Assembly (NCBI GenBank): GCA_963760405.1
Contig: CAVXCV010000012.1
Span: forward strand, 19,977 to 83,976
Length of the DNA stretch: 64,000 nucleotides
Reading direction: 5' to 3'
Source of the DNA: RYN-230 sp963760405
GTDB lineage: Bacteria; Actinomycetota; Actinomycetes; Streptosporangiales; Streptosporangiaceae
The translations under genes were made by a program, and so were the position numbers. Positions 19,632-28,320 of this stretch are shown here, in pieces. The notes under the pieces were generated by a model that did not search any database, had not been told where the DNA came from, and saw only the letters and a list, made by a program, of their open reading frames with translations. Numbering within the stretch: position 1 is the stretch's first letter; each line of letters starts with the position of its first letter.

Positions 19632-19994
19632 GTGCTTCCCGCACAGGCCCGGATGCGGCGGCGCGAGGAGTTCACCGCTGTGGTGCGGGGGGGCAGCCGC
19701 ACTGGCCGCGCCCTGCTGACCGGTCATCTGCTGATCCGCCCTGGATCGGCGGAGCCCGCCCGGGCCGGGTTTGTGGTGAACCGGGCCGTGGGCAGCGCAG
19801 TAGTGCGGAACAAGGTGAAGCGGCGGCTGCGGGCACTGGTCCGCGGGTACGTGGACTCGCTGCCGGGAGGTAGCCTGCTTGTGGTTCGTGCCAATCCTCG
19901 GGCAGCGACCGCGCGCCAGGCAGAACTTGCCGCCGAACTCGACCTGGTGATCACCACACTGCTGCGGCGGCAGGCGGGGGCGCTGAGCCGATGA
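19632..19994 (+). CDS. rnpA: Ribonuclease P protein component
   Basis: A 120-residue basic protein that assists the RNase P RNA in 5' maturation of tRNA precursors. The family signature is seen in FVVNRAVGSAVVRNKVKRRLRALVR (about residues 43-68), and the N-terminus has MRRREEF. It starts at GTG 19632, and its stop overlaps the yidD start by four bases, giving coupled translation in the rpmH-rnpA-yidD-yidC operon. Confidence 0.95.
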   Translation: MLPAQARMRRREEFTAVVRGGSRTGRALLTGHLLIRPGSAEPARAGFVVNRAVGSAVVRNKVKRRLRALVRGYVDSLPGGSLLVVRANPRAATARQAELAAELDLVITTLLRRQAGALSR

Positions 19995-20290
19995 CCAGCT
20001 CAGACAGTCGGCTGCCCGGCCAGCCGTCGCCAGCGGCCCAGGTTCTGCTCGGGCTCATCGGCGCTTACCGGCGTTTCATCAGCCCCTTGCTCGCGCCCCG
20101 GTGCCGGTTTGCGCCGTCCTGCAGCGCGTACGCACTGCAGGCGGTGCGCGAGCACGGGGCCATGCGGGGATCCTGGCTGGCGTTGCGGAGAATTGGCCGC
20201 TGCCATCCGTTCAACGGAGGCGGTTACGATCCGGTGCCACCCCCAGGCGCCGGGCGGCTGTCGCCCCCATCGCAAGGAGCGAGCTCGTGA
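19991..20290 (+). CDS. yidD: Membrane protein insertion efficiency factor YidD
   Basis: A 99-residue YidD. The family core is intact: IGAYRRFISPLLAPRCRFAPSCSAYALQAVREHGAMRGSWLALRRIGRCHPFNGGGYDPVP, with the conserved cysteines and the CHP motif. It helps YidC-dependent insertion of membrane proteins through an amphipathic association with the inner membrane. It overlaps rnpA by four bases and yidC by four bases (GTGA). Confidence 0.95.
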   Translation: MTSSDSRLPGQPSPAAQVLLGLIGAYRRFISPLLAPRCRFAPSCSAYALQAVREHGAMRGSWLALRRIGRCHPFNGGGYDPVPPPGAGRLSPPSQGASS

Positions 20291-21522
20291 CCAACCCGCT
20301 GAACCCGCTGTATGACGCGGTCGCATGGGTGATCATGCGCCTGCACGCCGGGCTGGGCGCCATTTTCGGGCCATCCAGCGGAGCGGCGTGGGCGCTGTCC
20401 ATCGTGTTCCTGGTCGTGCTGATGCGGCTGCTGCTGCTGCCGCTGTTCATCAAGCAGATGCACGCGACCCGGAAGATGACCGCACTGGCCCCGCAGATCG
20501 CTGAGCTGAAGAAGAAGTACAAGGGCGACAAGCAGCGTCTCAACGAAGAGACGATGAAGCTGTACAAGGAGAATGGCGCGAACCCGCTGGCCGGCTGCCT
20601 GCCGGTGGCAGCCCAGCTACCGGTGTTCTTCGCCTTGTTCGGAGTGCTCCGGGCTATCGCGCTGGATCAGCCGAAGTATGGCCTGACGCCAGCGGTGCTG
20701 GCCAGCGCGCAGCATGCGTACATCTTCGGGGTCGTCACGGTCGCGGACCGGCTGCTGAGTTCCATCTTCCCGCCCGTTTTCTTCCCGCTTTCGACGGCTC
20801 AGCGGGTCGTGATCCTGCTGACCGTGGTGGTCAGCGCCACGACGACGTTCATGACCGTGCGGCAGAGCATGAAGCGCGGGATGACCCCGCAGATGACCCC
20901 GGACAACCCGATGGCGTCATCGCAGAAGATGATGCAGTACGTCGTCCCGGTCTTCGCGCTGTCCGGGCTGTACTGGCAGTACGGCCTGGTCCTCTACTGG
21001 GTGACCACCAACCTGTGGACCCTTGGCCAGCAGTATGTGCTGTTCAGGCGGTTCCCGGCGCTGACCCCCGGGACGGCGGCGGCCACCCCGAGCCCGGCGG
21101 CCGCACCCGGCGTGGTCAGCACTGCCGCCAAGCCGAACCGCCCGGGCCGGGCCGGTGCCACCCGGGCTGGCGCGAGCAAGACCGGGGCGAACGCGGCTGG
21201 TGCCGCCAAGAACGGCGGGGCTAAGCCCGGTAGCACGGCCAAGCAGCCGGCCGGCCAGTCGGCCAGGCCCCCGGTGAACCAGCTGCGCAAGGCACCGGCC
21301 AAGCAGCCGGGGACCACTGCGGGCGGCAAGCCTGGCAACGGGCCACGCGCGAAGGCCCCGACGGGCAAGGCCGCCGAGCCCGCCGCCAACGGCAGCGCGC
21401 TGCGCCGGCTGGTCAAGGGCCGCACGGCCGAGACCGAGCCACCACCGGCCGAGCCCGAGGCTAAGATCGTCAGGCAGCAGCCGGTGCGCCAGTCACGCAG
21501 CCGCCGGTCGGGCAAGCGTTAA
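20287..21522 (+). CDS. yidC: Membrane protein insertase YidC
   Basis: A 411-residue insertase of the Gram-positive type. It starts at GTG 20287, overlapping the yidD stop. Five hydrophobic segments are visible. The conserved LLLLPLFIKQMHATRKM region and hydrophilic-groove arginine are in the first core helix, followed by a charged coiled loop (QIAELKKKYKGDKQRLNEETMKLYKENGANP). The last 150 residues are Ala/Gly/Pro/Lys-rich, longer than usual and probably cytoplasmic for ribosome contact. Confidence 0.95.
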   Translation: MTNPLNPLYDAVAWVIMRLHAGLGAIFGPSSGAAWALSIVFLVVLMRLLLLPLFIKQMHATRKMTALAPQIAELKKKYKGDKQRLNEETMKLYKENGANPLAGCLPVAAQLPVFFALFGVLRAIALDQPKYGLTPAVLASAQHAYIFGVVTVADRLLSSIFPPVFFPLSTAQRVVILLTVVVSATTTFMTVRQSMKRGMTPQMTPDNPMASSQKMMQYVVPVFALSGLYWQYGLVLYWVTTNLWTLGQQYVLFRRFPALTPGTAAATPSPAAAPGVVSTAAKPNRPGRAGATRAGASKTGANAAGAAKNGGAKPGSTAKQPAGQSARPPVNQLRKAPAKQPGTTAGGKPGNGPRAKAPTGKAAEPAANGSALRRLVKGRTAETEPPPAEPEAKIVRQQPVRQSRSRRSGKR

Positions 21523-21594
21523 CCGTACGAGCGGCCCGGCCCCGGCACTTACCGTGCCTGGATGGTACGAACTTGTAACGAGGAGGACCTGGTC

Positions 21595-22308
21595 GTGAGC
21601 CAAGCGGAGAATGCGGGCACCGTCACCAGCGGTGATGCCGCGGACCAGGCGGTGGCTGGCGGCGAGGAGGCCGGCCGGGCTGGCCTGGGTGCCGCAGAGG
21701 AACTGGACAGCGACAGCCTCGCCGAAGCCGATTTCGCCGAGGCTGAGGCAGCAGCCGAGGCTGAGGCAGCAGGGGATGCGGAAGACCTCGCGGTAGCCGA
21801 CGACGAACCGGGCGCGGCAGTCGGCGACTCGGCCCCGGCTCCGGTCGATCTCGTCGAGCTCGAGCAGCAGAGCGAGATCGCCGCGGACTACGTCGAGGGC
21901 CTGCTCGACGTGGCCGACCTGGACGGCGACATCGACATGGATGTCGAGGGCGACCGTGCCCTGGTGTCCGTGGTCGGGGCCACCTTGCAGGAGCTGATCG
22001 GCCCCCGGGGCGAGGTTCTCGAGGCACTGCAGGAACTGACCCGGCTGGCCGTGCACCGGCAGACCGGGGCGCGCACCCGGATCATGCTCGACGTCGGGGG
22101 ATACCGGGCCCGCCGCCGGGTGGAACTCACCGAACTGGGCCGGGAAACAGCGGATGAGGTCAGCAGCTCGGGTGAGCCCAAGCGGCTCAGCGCGATGACG
22201 CCGTTCGAGCGCAAGATCGTGCACGACGCGGTCGCGGCCGCCGGGTTGCGGAGTGAGTCCGAAGGTGAGGAGCCGAACCGCCGGGTCGTCGTCTTCCCGG
22301 CGGGCTGA
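21595..22308 (+). CDS. jag: Jag/KhpB-like KH-R3H RNA-binding protein
   Basis: A 237-residue protein with an acidic, low-complexity N-terminal 100 residues. A KH domain follows (about 105-165, containing VVGATLQELIGPRGEVLEALQELTRLAVHR), then an R3H domain with RKIVHDAV and the terminal RRVVVFPAG. GTG 21595 is chosen because GAGGAGG lies nine bases upstream. Jag/KhpB binds RNA and in Gram-positives links to cell-wall synthesis and division. It lies between yidC and rsmG in the usual order. Confidence 0.92.
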   Translation: MSQAENAGTVTSGDAADQAVAGGEEAGRAGLGAAEELDSDSLAEADFAEAEAAAEAEAAGDAEDLAVADDEPGAAVGDSAPAPVDLVELEQQSEIAADYVEGLLDVADLDGDIDMDVEGDRALVSVVGATLQELIGPRGEVLEALQELTRLAVHRQTGARTRIMLDVGGYRARRRVELTELGRETADEVSSSGEPKRLSAMTPFERKIVHDAVAAAGLRSESEGEEPNRRVVVFPAG

Positions 22309-22999
22309 CCTGCGCCCGCCAGCGGTCCCAGCGGGCAGTGCGGACCGCGGGCCAGAGCCTGGCCAGCAGGATCACCTGCCCGCACCCCCGGCAGAGGCAG
22401 CGGCTGTGTTCGGGCCGGCCTGGCCGGCCGTGCAGGAATATGCCCGCTTGCTGGCCGGGCCCGGGGTGAGCCGGGGCTTGCTGGGTCCCCGTGAGGTGCC
22501 GCGGCTGTGGACCCGGCACCTGCTGAACTGTGCGGCAATCGTGGATCTGGTGCCGCATCCGGGCACGCTGGCGGACCTGGGGTCCGGGGCGGGGCTGCCC
22601 GGTATCGTGCTCGCGCTGATGCTGCCGGACGTCGAGGTGACGCTGGTGGAGCGGATGCAGCGCCGGGCGGTTTTCCTGGCCGAGTGCGTGCAGGCCCTGG
22701 ATCTGGGCAATGTGGTGATCCGCCAGGCGACAGCGGAGGAACTGGCCGGGAAGCTCACCGTGGACGTGGTGACCGCCCGCGCGGTGGCTCCGCTGGAGCG
22801 GCTGGCTGGCCTGGCTGCTGGCCTGGTGCGGCCCGGCGGGCTGATTCTCGCCATCAAGGGCGATACCGCGGACGATGAGGTCTCCAACGCACGGCCGGTA
22901 CTGCGGCGGCTGGGTCTGCGGGACGTGGCCGTGCTGCGGGCCGGGGCGGGTAAGGTCGATCGGGCCGCGACTGTGGTGCGGCTGATCGCTGGCCCGTAG
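22253..22999 (+). CDS. rsmG: 16S rRNA (guanine527-N7)-methyltransferase RsmG
   Basis: A Rossmann-fold SAM-dependent methyltransferase for G527 of 16S rRNA. Motif I is ADLGSGAGLPGIVLAL. The RsmG hallmark GLLGPREVPRLWTRHLLNCAA precedes it, and AVAPLERLAGLAAGLVRPGG carries the later motifs. The frame allows GTG 22253 (248 residues, overlapping jag by 56 bp) or GTG 22406 (197 residues, starting V-FGPAWPAVQEYARLL). The shorter start keeps the whole conserved domain, so the N-terminus is uncertain. Confidence 0.93.
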   Translation: MSPKVRSRTAGSSSSRRADLRPPAVPAGSADRGPEPGQQDHLPAPPAEAAAVFGPAWPAVQEYARLLAGPGVSRGLLGPREVPRLWTRHLLNCAAIVDLVPHPGTLADLGSGAGLPGIVLALMLPDVEVTLVERMQRRAVFLAECVQALDLGNVVIRQATAEELAGKLTVDVVTARAVAPLERLAGLAAGLVRPGGLILAIKGDTADDEVSNARPVLRRLGLRDVAVLRAGAGKVDRAATVVRLIAGP

Positions 23000-23043
23000 C
23001 GTCACCGGCAGGAGGGCGGGCCAGGCAGGAGAGGAGCACGGCG

Positions 23044-24354
23044 GTGGCTTCCGCAGCTGGCCTGGGATGGCCTGGTGGAGCCCGGGCGGGCTCCGCGTAC
23101 GGGGCTCGGGGAGCCCTGGGCGGGACTACTGACGGAGATGGCACCGGCGTGGCCCGGGACGACCGGGCACCGGGGTCCGGGGGGCAGCCGCTGGCCGGAT
23201 GCGGGCTGGGCTGGCCGCCCCTGGCCGCGGGGGCTGATGGCTTCCCGGCCGGAAGCGGGCTGGCCGGGAGCGGGCCGGAGCAGATGAGGCCAGGCCAGAG
23301 CGGGCCCGACCAGAGCGGGAGTGATATGGGCAGGCGTCACGCCACGGCCGCGCCAGCAGCGGCCGGGACCAGCCCTCCGGGAATCCCGGTCGGCCAGCCA
23401 GCCGCCGGGGCTGGCCAGCACAGCATGGACGGGAGTGTGGCCGTGGACGACGCTGTAAGGCATGAGGCGGTGGTGACGGCAGTGACTGACCAGCCTGAGC
23501 CGGGAACGTCTGATGCCCAGCTGCCGGGCCCGGCAGCTGGCAGCCGCCCGGACCGGGCCTGGCCCAGGCCTGCTGCCTGCCGGGTCATCACGATCGCCAA
23601 CCAGAAGGGCGGCGTGGGCAAGACGACGACCGCGGTCAACCTGGCGGCGGCCCTGGCCCAGCATGGATCACGGGTGCTCGTCATCGACCTGGACCCGCAG
23701 GGCAACGCGTCCACGGCGCTCGACATTGATCACCGGACCGGGATGACCTCCATCTACCACGTCCTGGTGGAAGACCGGCCGCTGGTCGGGATCATCCGGG
23801 CCGTGGATGACATCCCGCTGCTCTACTGTGCCCCGGCCACCATCGATCTGGCGGGCGCGGAGATCGAGCTGGTGCCCCTGGTAGCGCGGGAAGGGCGGCT
23901 GGCGCGAGCCCTGGCCGCATACGATGAGTCTCAGCTCGATTACATTCTGATAGATTGCCCGCCGTCGCTGGGCCTGCTGACGGTGAACGCCCTGGTCGCA
24001 GCCGCGGAAGTGCTGATCCCGATCCAGTGTGAGTACTACGCCCTGGAGGGGCTGGAGCAACTGCTGCGCACCGTGGACCTGGTCAAGAGCCACCTGAACC
24101 CGGACCTGGCGGTGTCCACCATCCTGCTCACCATGTTCGATGGGCGGACCCGGCTGGCCTCGCAAGTGGCCGACGAGGTCCGGGAACACTTCGGCGACGT
24201 GGTGCTGCAGTCCCTCATCCCGCGCAGTGTCCGGGTGTCCGAGGCGCCCAGCTACGGGCAGTCGGTGATGACCTACGATCCCGCGTCGAGCGGTGCGGTC
24301 GCCTACCTGGAGGCGGCGCGGGAGATGGCTCATCGCTCGGCTCCGGCTGGCTGA
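23044..24354 (+). CDS. parA: Chromosome-partitioning ATPase ParA
   Basis: A 436-residue ParA. The deviant Walker A KGGVGKTT is at about residue 190, the Walker A' DLDPQGNAS follows, and Walker B is in LDYILIDCPPSLG. The ATPase domain alone accounts for about 255 residues. The first 175-180 residues are a Gly/Ala/Pro/Asp-rich, probably disordered extension. GTG 23044 follows AGGAGAGGAG, which supports the long form. It works with ParB and the three parS sites 1.3-4 kb downstream. Confidence 0.94.
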   Translation: MASAAGLGWPGGARAGSAYGARGALGGTTDGDGTGVARDDRAPGSGGQPLAGCGLGWPPLAAGADGFPAGSGLAGSGPEQMRPGQSGPDQSGSDMGRRHATAAPAAAGTSPPGIPVGQPAAGAGQHSMDGSVAVDDAVRHEAVVTAVTDQPEPGTSDAQLPGPAAGSRPDRAWPRPAACRVITIANQKGGVGKTTTAVNLAAALAQHGSRVLVIDLDPQGNASTALDIDHRTGMTSIYHVLVEDRPLVGIIRAVDDIPLLYCAPATIDLAGAEIELVPLVAREGRLARALAAYDESQLDYILIDCPPSLGLLTVNALVAAAEVLIPIQCEYYALEGLEQLLRTVDLVKSHLNPDLAVSTILLTMFDGRTRLASQVADEVREHFGDVVLQSLIPRSVRVSEAPSYGQSVMTYDPASSGAVAYLEAAREMAHRSAPAG

Positions 24355-24578
24355 GCAGACGCTGGCTGAATGCCGCGAGCCGGCTGAGCCGCCCCCACCG
24401 GTGATGCGGCCCCGGGCAATTGGCTGTGGGCGCATGGAGTGCTGCGTGATGGCATGCTTCTTGTCAGAGCACAGAGGCTGGTCCCGGTGACCGGGCTGGC
24501 CCGGGTGCTCAGCCGATGACGAGGGTGGTCCGTCACGCTGGATGGCGGCCGTGCGGGAGCGCAGCGCGAGGAGAGGCA

Positions 24579-25556
24579 ATGGCTCAGCAGAAGCGTGGGC
24601 TCGGCAAGGGCCTGGGTGCCCTCATTCCGACCGGTCCCGCGGTATCGCCGGATGCGCCTGCCTCGGCACTGGCAGGCCCCGGTGCGGCGGCCCCGGGAAT
24701 GGCGGGCCCGGCTGGGCTGGCGGACGGGGCGTCCGGCGCGGTCAACGGGGCGTATTTCCAGGAACTGCCCATCGGGGCGGTGACGCCCAACCCGCGGCAG
24801 CCGCGGCAGGCGTTCGACGAAGATGCGCTGGATGAGCTGGTGGCGTCGATCCAGGAAGTCGGGCTGCTCCAGCCGGTCGTCGTCCGCGAGGTGATGCCCG
24901 GGCACTACGAGCTGATCATGGGCGAACGGCGCTGGCGCGCGTCACAGCGCGGCCTGCTCAGCCAGATCCCGGCGATCGTCCGCGCCACCGCCGATGATGA
25001 CCTGCTGCGTGATGCGCTGATGGAGAACCTGCATCGCGAGCAGCTCAACCCGCTCGAAGAAGCAGCGGCGTATCAGCAGCTCCTTGATGACTTCGGGGCG
25101 ACCCACGAGGAACTGGCCCGGAAGGTGGGCCGCTCGCGGCCGCACATCTCGAATACGCTGCGGCTGCTCCAGTTGTCACCGGCCGTGCAGCGGCGGGTGG
25201 CGGCGGGCGTGCTGACCGCGGGCCATGCCCGGGCGCTGCTGTCGCTGGATGATCCGGAAGCCCAGGACCACCTGGCGCACCGCATCGTGGCTGAGGGACT
25301 ATCCGTCCGTGCGGTGGAGGAGATCGTGACGATAGGGGTGCGGCTGGCCAAGGTCCGGCGCCCCCCGGCCAGGCAGCCAGCGGCGCCGGCCCTGAACGAA
25401 CTGGCCGACCGGCTGTCTGACGCGTTCGATACCCGGGTGAAGGTAGAGCTGGGCAAGCGTAAGGGGAAGATCGTGGTTGAGTTCGGGTCGCTGGAAGACC
25501 TCGAGCGGATCGTCACCACCATGTCCCCTGAATGGGCCGGGACCCTCACCGCGTGA
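24579..25556 (+). CDS. parB: Chromosome-partitioning protein ParB
   Basis: A 325-residue ParB. It begins MAQQKRGLGKGLGALIP, the typical ParA-stimulating N-terminus with a basic patch. The CTP-binding motif GERRWRA is at about residue 115, and the helix-turn-helix EELARKVGRSRPHISNTLRLLQL is near 175-195. The C-terminal dimerisation domain ends in a Lys-rich strand. ATG 24579 follows GAGGAGAGG. The 224-bp parA-parB gap contains no gene that I can see. Confidence 0.96.
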   Translation: MAQQKRGLGKGLGALIPTGPAVSPDAPASALAGPGAAAPGMAGPAGLADGASGAVNGAYFQELPIGAVTPNPRQPRQAFDEDALDELVASIQEVGLLQPVVVREVMPGHYELIMGERRWRASQRGLLSQIPAIVRATADDDLLRDALMENLHREQLNPLEEAAAYQQLLDDFGATHEELARKVGRSRPHISNTLRLLQLSPAVQRRVAAGVLTAGHARALLSLDDPEAQDHLAHRIVAEGLSVRAVEEIVTIGVRLAKVRRPPARQPAAPALNELADRLSDAFDTRVKVELGKRKGKIVVEFGSLEDLERIVTTMSPEWAGTLTA

Positions 25557-25628
25557 CGTGCCGCGCCGATGCCCGCCTGCCAGCAGGCTGCGGTGGCCCG
25601 GCCCGGTGCCGGGTAAATTACAGCCTTG

Positions 25629-25644
25629 TGTTTCACGTGAAACA
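25629..25644. promoter_or_regulatory. parS site 1 (perfect)
   Basis: Perfect 16-bp ParB-binding palindrome TGTTTCACGTGAAACA, 72 bp after the parB stop. It nucleates the ParB sliding-clamp complex used for origin segregation. Confidence 0.96.
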
Positions 25645-25771
25645 CTGGCGTTAGCCCGGCGAATTGCTGGCGTTAGCCCGGCAGGCGGGCGTAAGGCACC
25701 CGGGCGGGCGGTGTTCCCCGGCCGCGGCCCCATCCGCACATCCTCTCGATCTGCGCCCGCCACACCGCAGG

Positions 25772-25799
25772 CCCGCTGATAACCGCAGGTATCAGCGGG
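25772..25799. terminator. Hairpin between convergent parB and doxX
   Basis: Perfect 10-bp arms CCCGCTGATA and TATCAGCGGG with an 8-base loop, located between the end of parB and the end of the convergent doxX gene. No long T-run follows on either strand, so it may act as a bidirectional GC-type terminator. Confidence 0.55.
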
Positions 25800-25822
25800 T
25801 GGGGCTGGCGGCGGGCAGCGCT

Positions 25823-26188
25823 CTACAGCCAGATGGTCGCCAGCCAGATCTCGACGCCGGCCAGGACGAGCAGGATGACGTTCAGCCCGATCAACCTTGC
25901 CTCGCCCCGGCTGAGGTGAAGGGAAATCCCGCCGACCTGGATCGCTGTGAGCCCGATAGCTGCCGCAAGGGCAAGGGCCGGTGCGATGCCGGTCAGCGGG
26001 GGCAGGATCAGCCCAAGCGCCCCGAGCACCTCCAGCACCCCGATGGTGCGTACCAGCCTCAGCGGCACAGCGTCGATCCAGCCCATCATCGGCCGCAGCT
26101 GATCTGGGGACCGCAGCACCTTGAGCCCACCCGAGTACAGGTAGAGCAACGCCAGCAGTGCGGCGACGATCCAGTAGGCCACGGTCAT
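25823..26188 (-). CDS. DoxX-family membrane protein
   Basis: A 121-residue protein with four hydrophobic helices (about 3-22, 45-65, 68-88 and 100-118). It has the DoxX pattern LLYLYSGGLKVLRSPDQL at the start and RTIGVLEVLGALGLILPPLTG in the middle. It is divergent from an HxlR-type regulator 103 bp away and is probably controlled by it. DoxX-like proteins are often tied to thiol or oxidative stress, but the role here is inferred only. Confidence 0.85.
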   Translation of the reverse strand: MTVAYWIVAALLALLYLYSGGLKVLRSPDQLRPMMGWIDAVPLRLVRTIGVLEVLGALGLILPPLTGIAPALALAAAIGLTAIQVGGISLHLSRGEARLIGLNVILLVLAGVEIWLATIWL

Positions 26189-26210
26189 AGAGCACGCCCT
26201 TCAGTTACTG

Positions 26211-26255
26211 CTTGTAAGTAGCGTCATTGTCGATCAGAATCGGGGAGCTTACAAA
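26211..26255. promoter_or_regulatory. Candidate HxlR operator in the doxX/HxlR divergent region
   Basis: The intergenic region contains CTTGTAAG at 26211-26218 (itself a near palindrome) and its complement CTTACAA at 26248-26254, giving an inverted pair about 37 bp apart centre to centre. It lies midway between the divergent doxX and HxlR starts and is AT-rich for this genome, as expected for a shared promoter and operator. Confidence 0.45.
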
Positions 26256-26291
26256 AGTCACACCCGTGTGCGTTGCTATCAGGGAGGTGCC

Positions 26292-26681
26292 TTGCCTGAC
26301 CATGAGGACGTTTGCTTGATCAGAGGCGACCAGGGGCGGGCCATCCGGGCACTACTCGACCGCATCGCCGACAAGTGGGCGCTGCTGATCATTGCGACGC
26401 TGCACACTCAGCGATTGAGGTTCACCGGGCTGCAGCGGCGCATTCCGGGCATCTCACAGCGGATGCTCTCGCTCACACTGCGCAAACTGGAACGTGACGG
26501 ACTCGTGATCCGCACGGCGCACGCCGAGGTGCCGCCCCGGGTGGAGTACGAACTCAGCGAGCTCGCCACCACGTTGATCCCACATGCGGTCGCCCTGGCC
26601 AACTGGGCCATCGAGCACAACCCCGACATCGACGCCCACCGTGAGGCATACGACGAGAGCGCGCGCGGCGGACCCGGGTAA
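26292..26681 (+). CDS. HxlR-family transcriptional regulator
   Basis: A winged-helix regulator of about 129 residues. The HxlR core is clear: LLDRIADKWALLIIATLHTQRLRFTGLQRRIPGISQRMLSLTLRKLERDGLV, followed by the VPPRVEYELSELA wing. A conserved cysteine near the N-terminus (VCLIRGD) may be a thiol sensor, as in some HxlR proteins. Start TTG 26292 is preferred because GGGAGG lies just upstream; GTG 26268 is possible. It probably represses the divergent doxX gene. Confidence 0.88.
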   Translation: MPDHEDVCLIRGDQGRAIRALLDRIADKWALLIIATLHTQRLRFTGLQRRIPGISQRMLSLTLRKLERDGLVIRTAHAEVPPRVEYELSELATTLIPHAVALANWAIEHNPDIDAHREAYDESARGGPG

Positions 26682-26830
26682 GGCGTCCAGGCCTGCGCTA
26701 GGCACTTGTTTCAGGATCCATGCCGGTCACTGCTGGCGCCCGGGGGAGATCTGGTGCAGGCGGGGTAGTGGCCTCGGCCGCGTCAGCGGGCGAGCCGCAT
26801 TGATGCCAGTCAGCTGAAATACCCGAATGG
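26682..26830. other. Left part of the 526-bp gap before the SMP-30 gene
   Basis: The gap 26682-27207 carries no gene that I can support. Apart from the parS-containing repeat at 26831-26901, I see no promoter or hairpin of note until the ribosome-site-like GAGGGAGACGTCA just before ATG 27208. Confidence 0.5.
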
Positions 26831-26901
26831 GTCCCGGGATGATGCGCCAGGCAGCAACTGGTACGGCTAAGTCATCTCCACGGGCTGTTTCACGTGAAAC
26901 C
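26831..26901 (+). repeat. 70-bp direct repeat copy 1 carrying parS site 2
   Basis: The first copy of a 70-bp element (26831-26900), 62 of 70 bases identical to the copy at 28223-28292. Its right end is a ParB site with one mismatch in the last base, at 26886-26901. The conserved left part begins GTCCCGGGATGATGCGCCAG. Together with the second copy it brackets the SMP-30 pseudogene. Confidence 0.9.
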
Positions 26902-27207
26902 CGACTTGCCTCAAGCTAGTGCGCACCGGGGTCGCGGGCGGATGCGGCGGAGCCGCCCGCCCAGTCTCTGCGTGCGCCGGTCCGATGTGCCCGATGTCCC
27001 GCGACCCGCGCCAGGAGGAGGGCACGATCTGCAGCACCGTCCCTGCCCCGGCGCCGTCTGACCGTGCGCACAGCCGGGGACACCACCTCACCTTGGAACA
27101 CCCGGCTTCAGCCGGAAACCCGTGTCGATCGGCGGGGCTGGCGTTCGTATAGGAGGCAGAGGAGCCGGCCTGCGGCCGGCGCAGCCCGGGAAGCGAGGGA
27201 GACGTCA

Positions 27208-28057
27208 ATGTCCGAGCTGGAGGTTCTGCTGACTGGCCTGGGAATTCCCGAGTCACCACGGTGGCACGAGGGCCGGCTGTGGTTCTGCAACTGGATCGAA
27301 CGCCAGGTCGTGGCCGTCAGCCTGGATGGCGAAGCCGAGGTCATGACCACACGGGATCCCGGCAGTCACCCGATGGGGTATTCCATCGACTGGCTGCCCG
27401 ACGGCAGGCTGCTGGTGACCGGCGACAAGCTGCGCCGCCAGGAGCCCGGCGGGTCGATGGCCGTCCACGCTGAGCAGCGCGCAAACGAGATCGTGGTGGA
27501 CGGCCGCGGCAACATCTACCTCAACGGCGCCGACTTCGACTTCGTCGCAGGAGCGCCGCCCAAGCCCGGTTACATCAAGCTCGTCACCCCAGACGGCCAG
27601 CTACGCCAGGTCGCCGGCGACATCCAGTTCCCCAACGGCATGGTCATCACGCCCGATGACCGGACGCTGATCATCTCCGAGTCGTTCGCCGGCGCTCACC
27701 GCGTTCGGCATCGACGCCGGCGGAGGGCTGTCCGGCCGCCGGGTCTTCGCCGGGGGAGTCGCCCCGGACGGCATCTGCCTCGACGCCGAGGGCGCGGTCT
27801 GGACCTCGGCCGGCATGTCCTCGGTCGTCCGCGTCGCCGAGGGCGGCGACGTCCTGCAACGCGTCGAACTGCGCGAGAACCGGGCCCCGTTCGCGCTGAT
27901 GCTCGGCGGGCCGGACCGGCGGACCCTGTTCATCCTGACCGCCGAATGGCGGCCAGCCGACGGCCACGTCGCCAACCTCGACCGGCTGGCCAACGGGCCT
28001 CGCACCGGGGAGATCCTGACCCTCCCGGTCTCCGTACCCGGCGCCGGGCGGCCATGA
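27208..28057 (+). pseudogene. SMP-30/gluconolactonase-like protein, frameshifted
   Basis: A six-bladed beta-propeller lactonase-like gene broken by one frameshift. From ATG 27208 the frame reads SELEVLLTGLGIPESPRWHEGRLWFCNW...FPNGMVITPDDRTLIISESFAGA to about 27692. The homologous continuation (LTAFGIDAGGGLSGRRVFAGGVAPDGICLDAEGAVWTSAGM...) is in the next frame and ends at 28057. Normal SMP-30 hallmarks occur on both sides: SPRWHEG, FPNGM, APDGICLD. Without the correction the product is an Arg-rich nonsense tail. The enzyme family hydrolyses sugar lactones. Confidence 0.88.
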
Positions 28058-28222
28058 GCCAGGTCGCCGGCTAAGCCGAGCGCCCGGAACCGCAGCGGCT
28101 CTCGTCCGCGACCTCCGCAGTTACCGCACCCGCCGCTATTAGTGCGCACATCCGCCCAGGACAAACCGCGAAACAACAGGTCACAGCCCTGAGCTCAGCA
28201 GCGGTCGGCCATCGTGAGTCAT

Positions 28223-28293
28223 GTTCCGGGATGATGCGCCAGGCAGCAGCGGGTCCGGCCAGGTCATATCCGCGGGCTGTTTCACGTGAAACA
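28223..28293 (+). repeat. 70-bp direct repeat copy 2 carrying parS site 3
   Basis: The second copy of the 70-bp element (28223-28292), in the same orientation as the copy at 26831-26900. It ends in a perfect ParB site, TGTTTCACGTGAAACA, at 28278-28293. The short gap 28058-28320 contains nothing else recognisable. Confidence 0.92.
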
Positions 28294-28320
28294 AGGACAG
28301 GTGGACCGTCAGCCGCAGGC

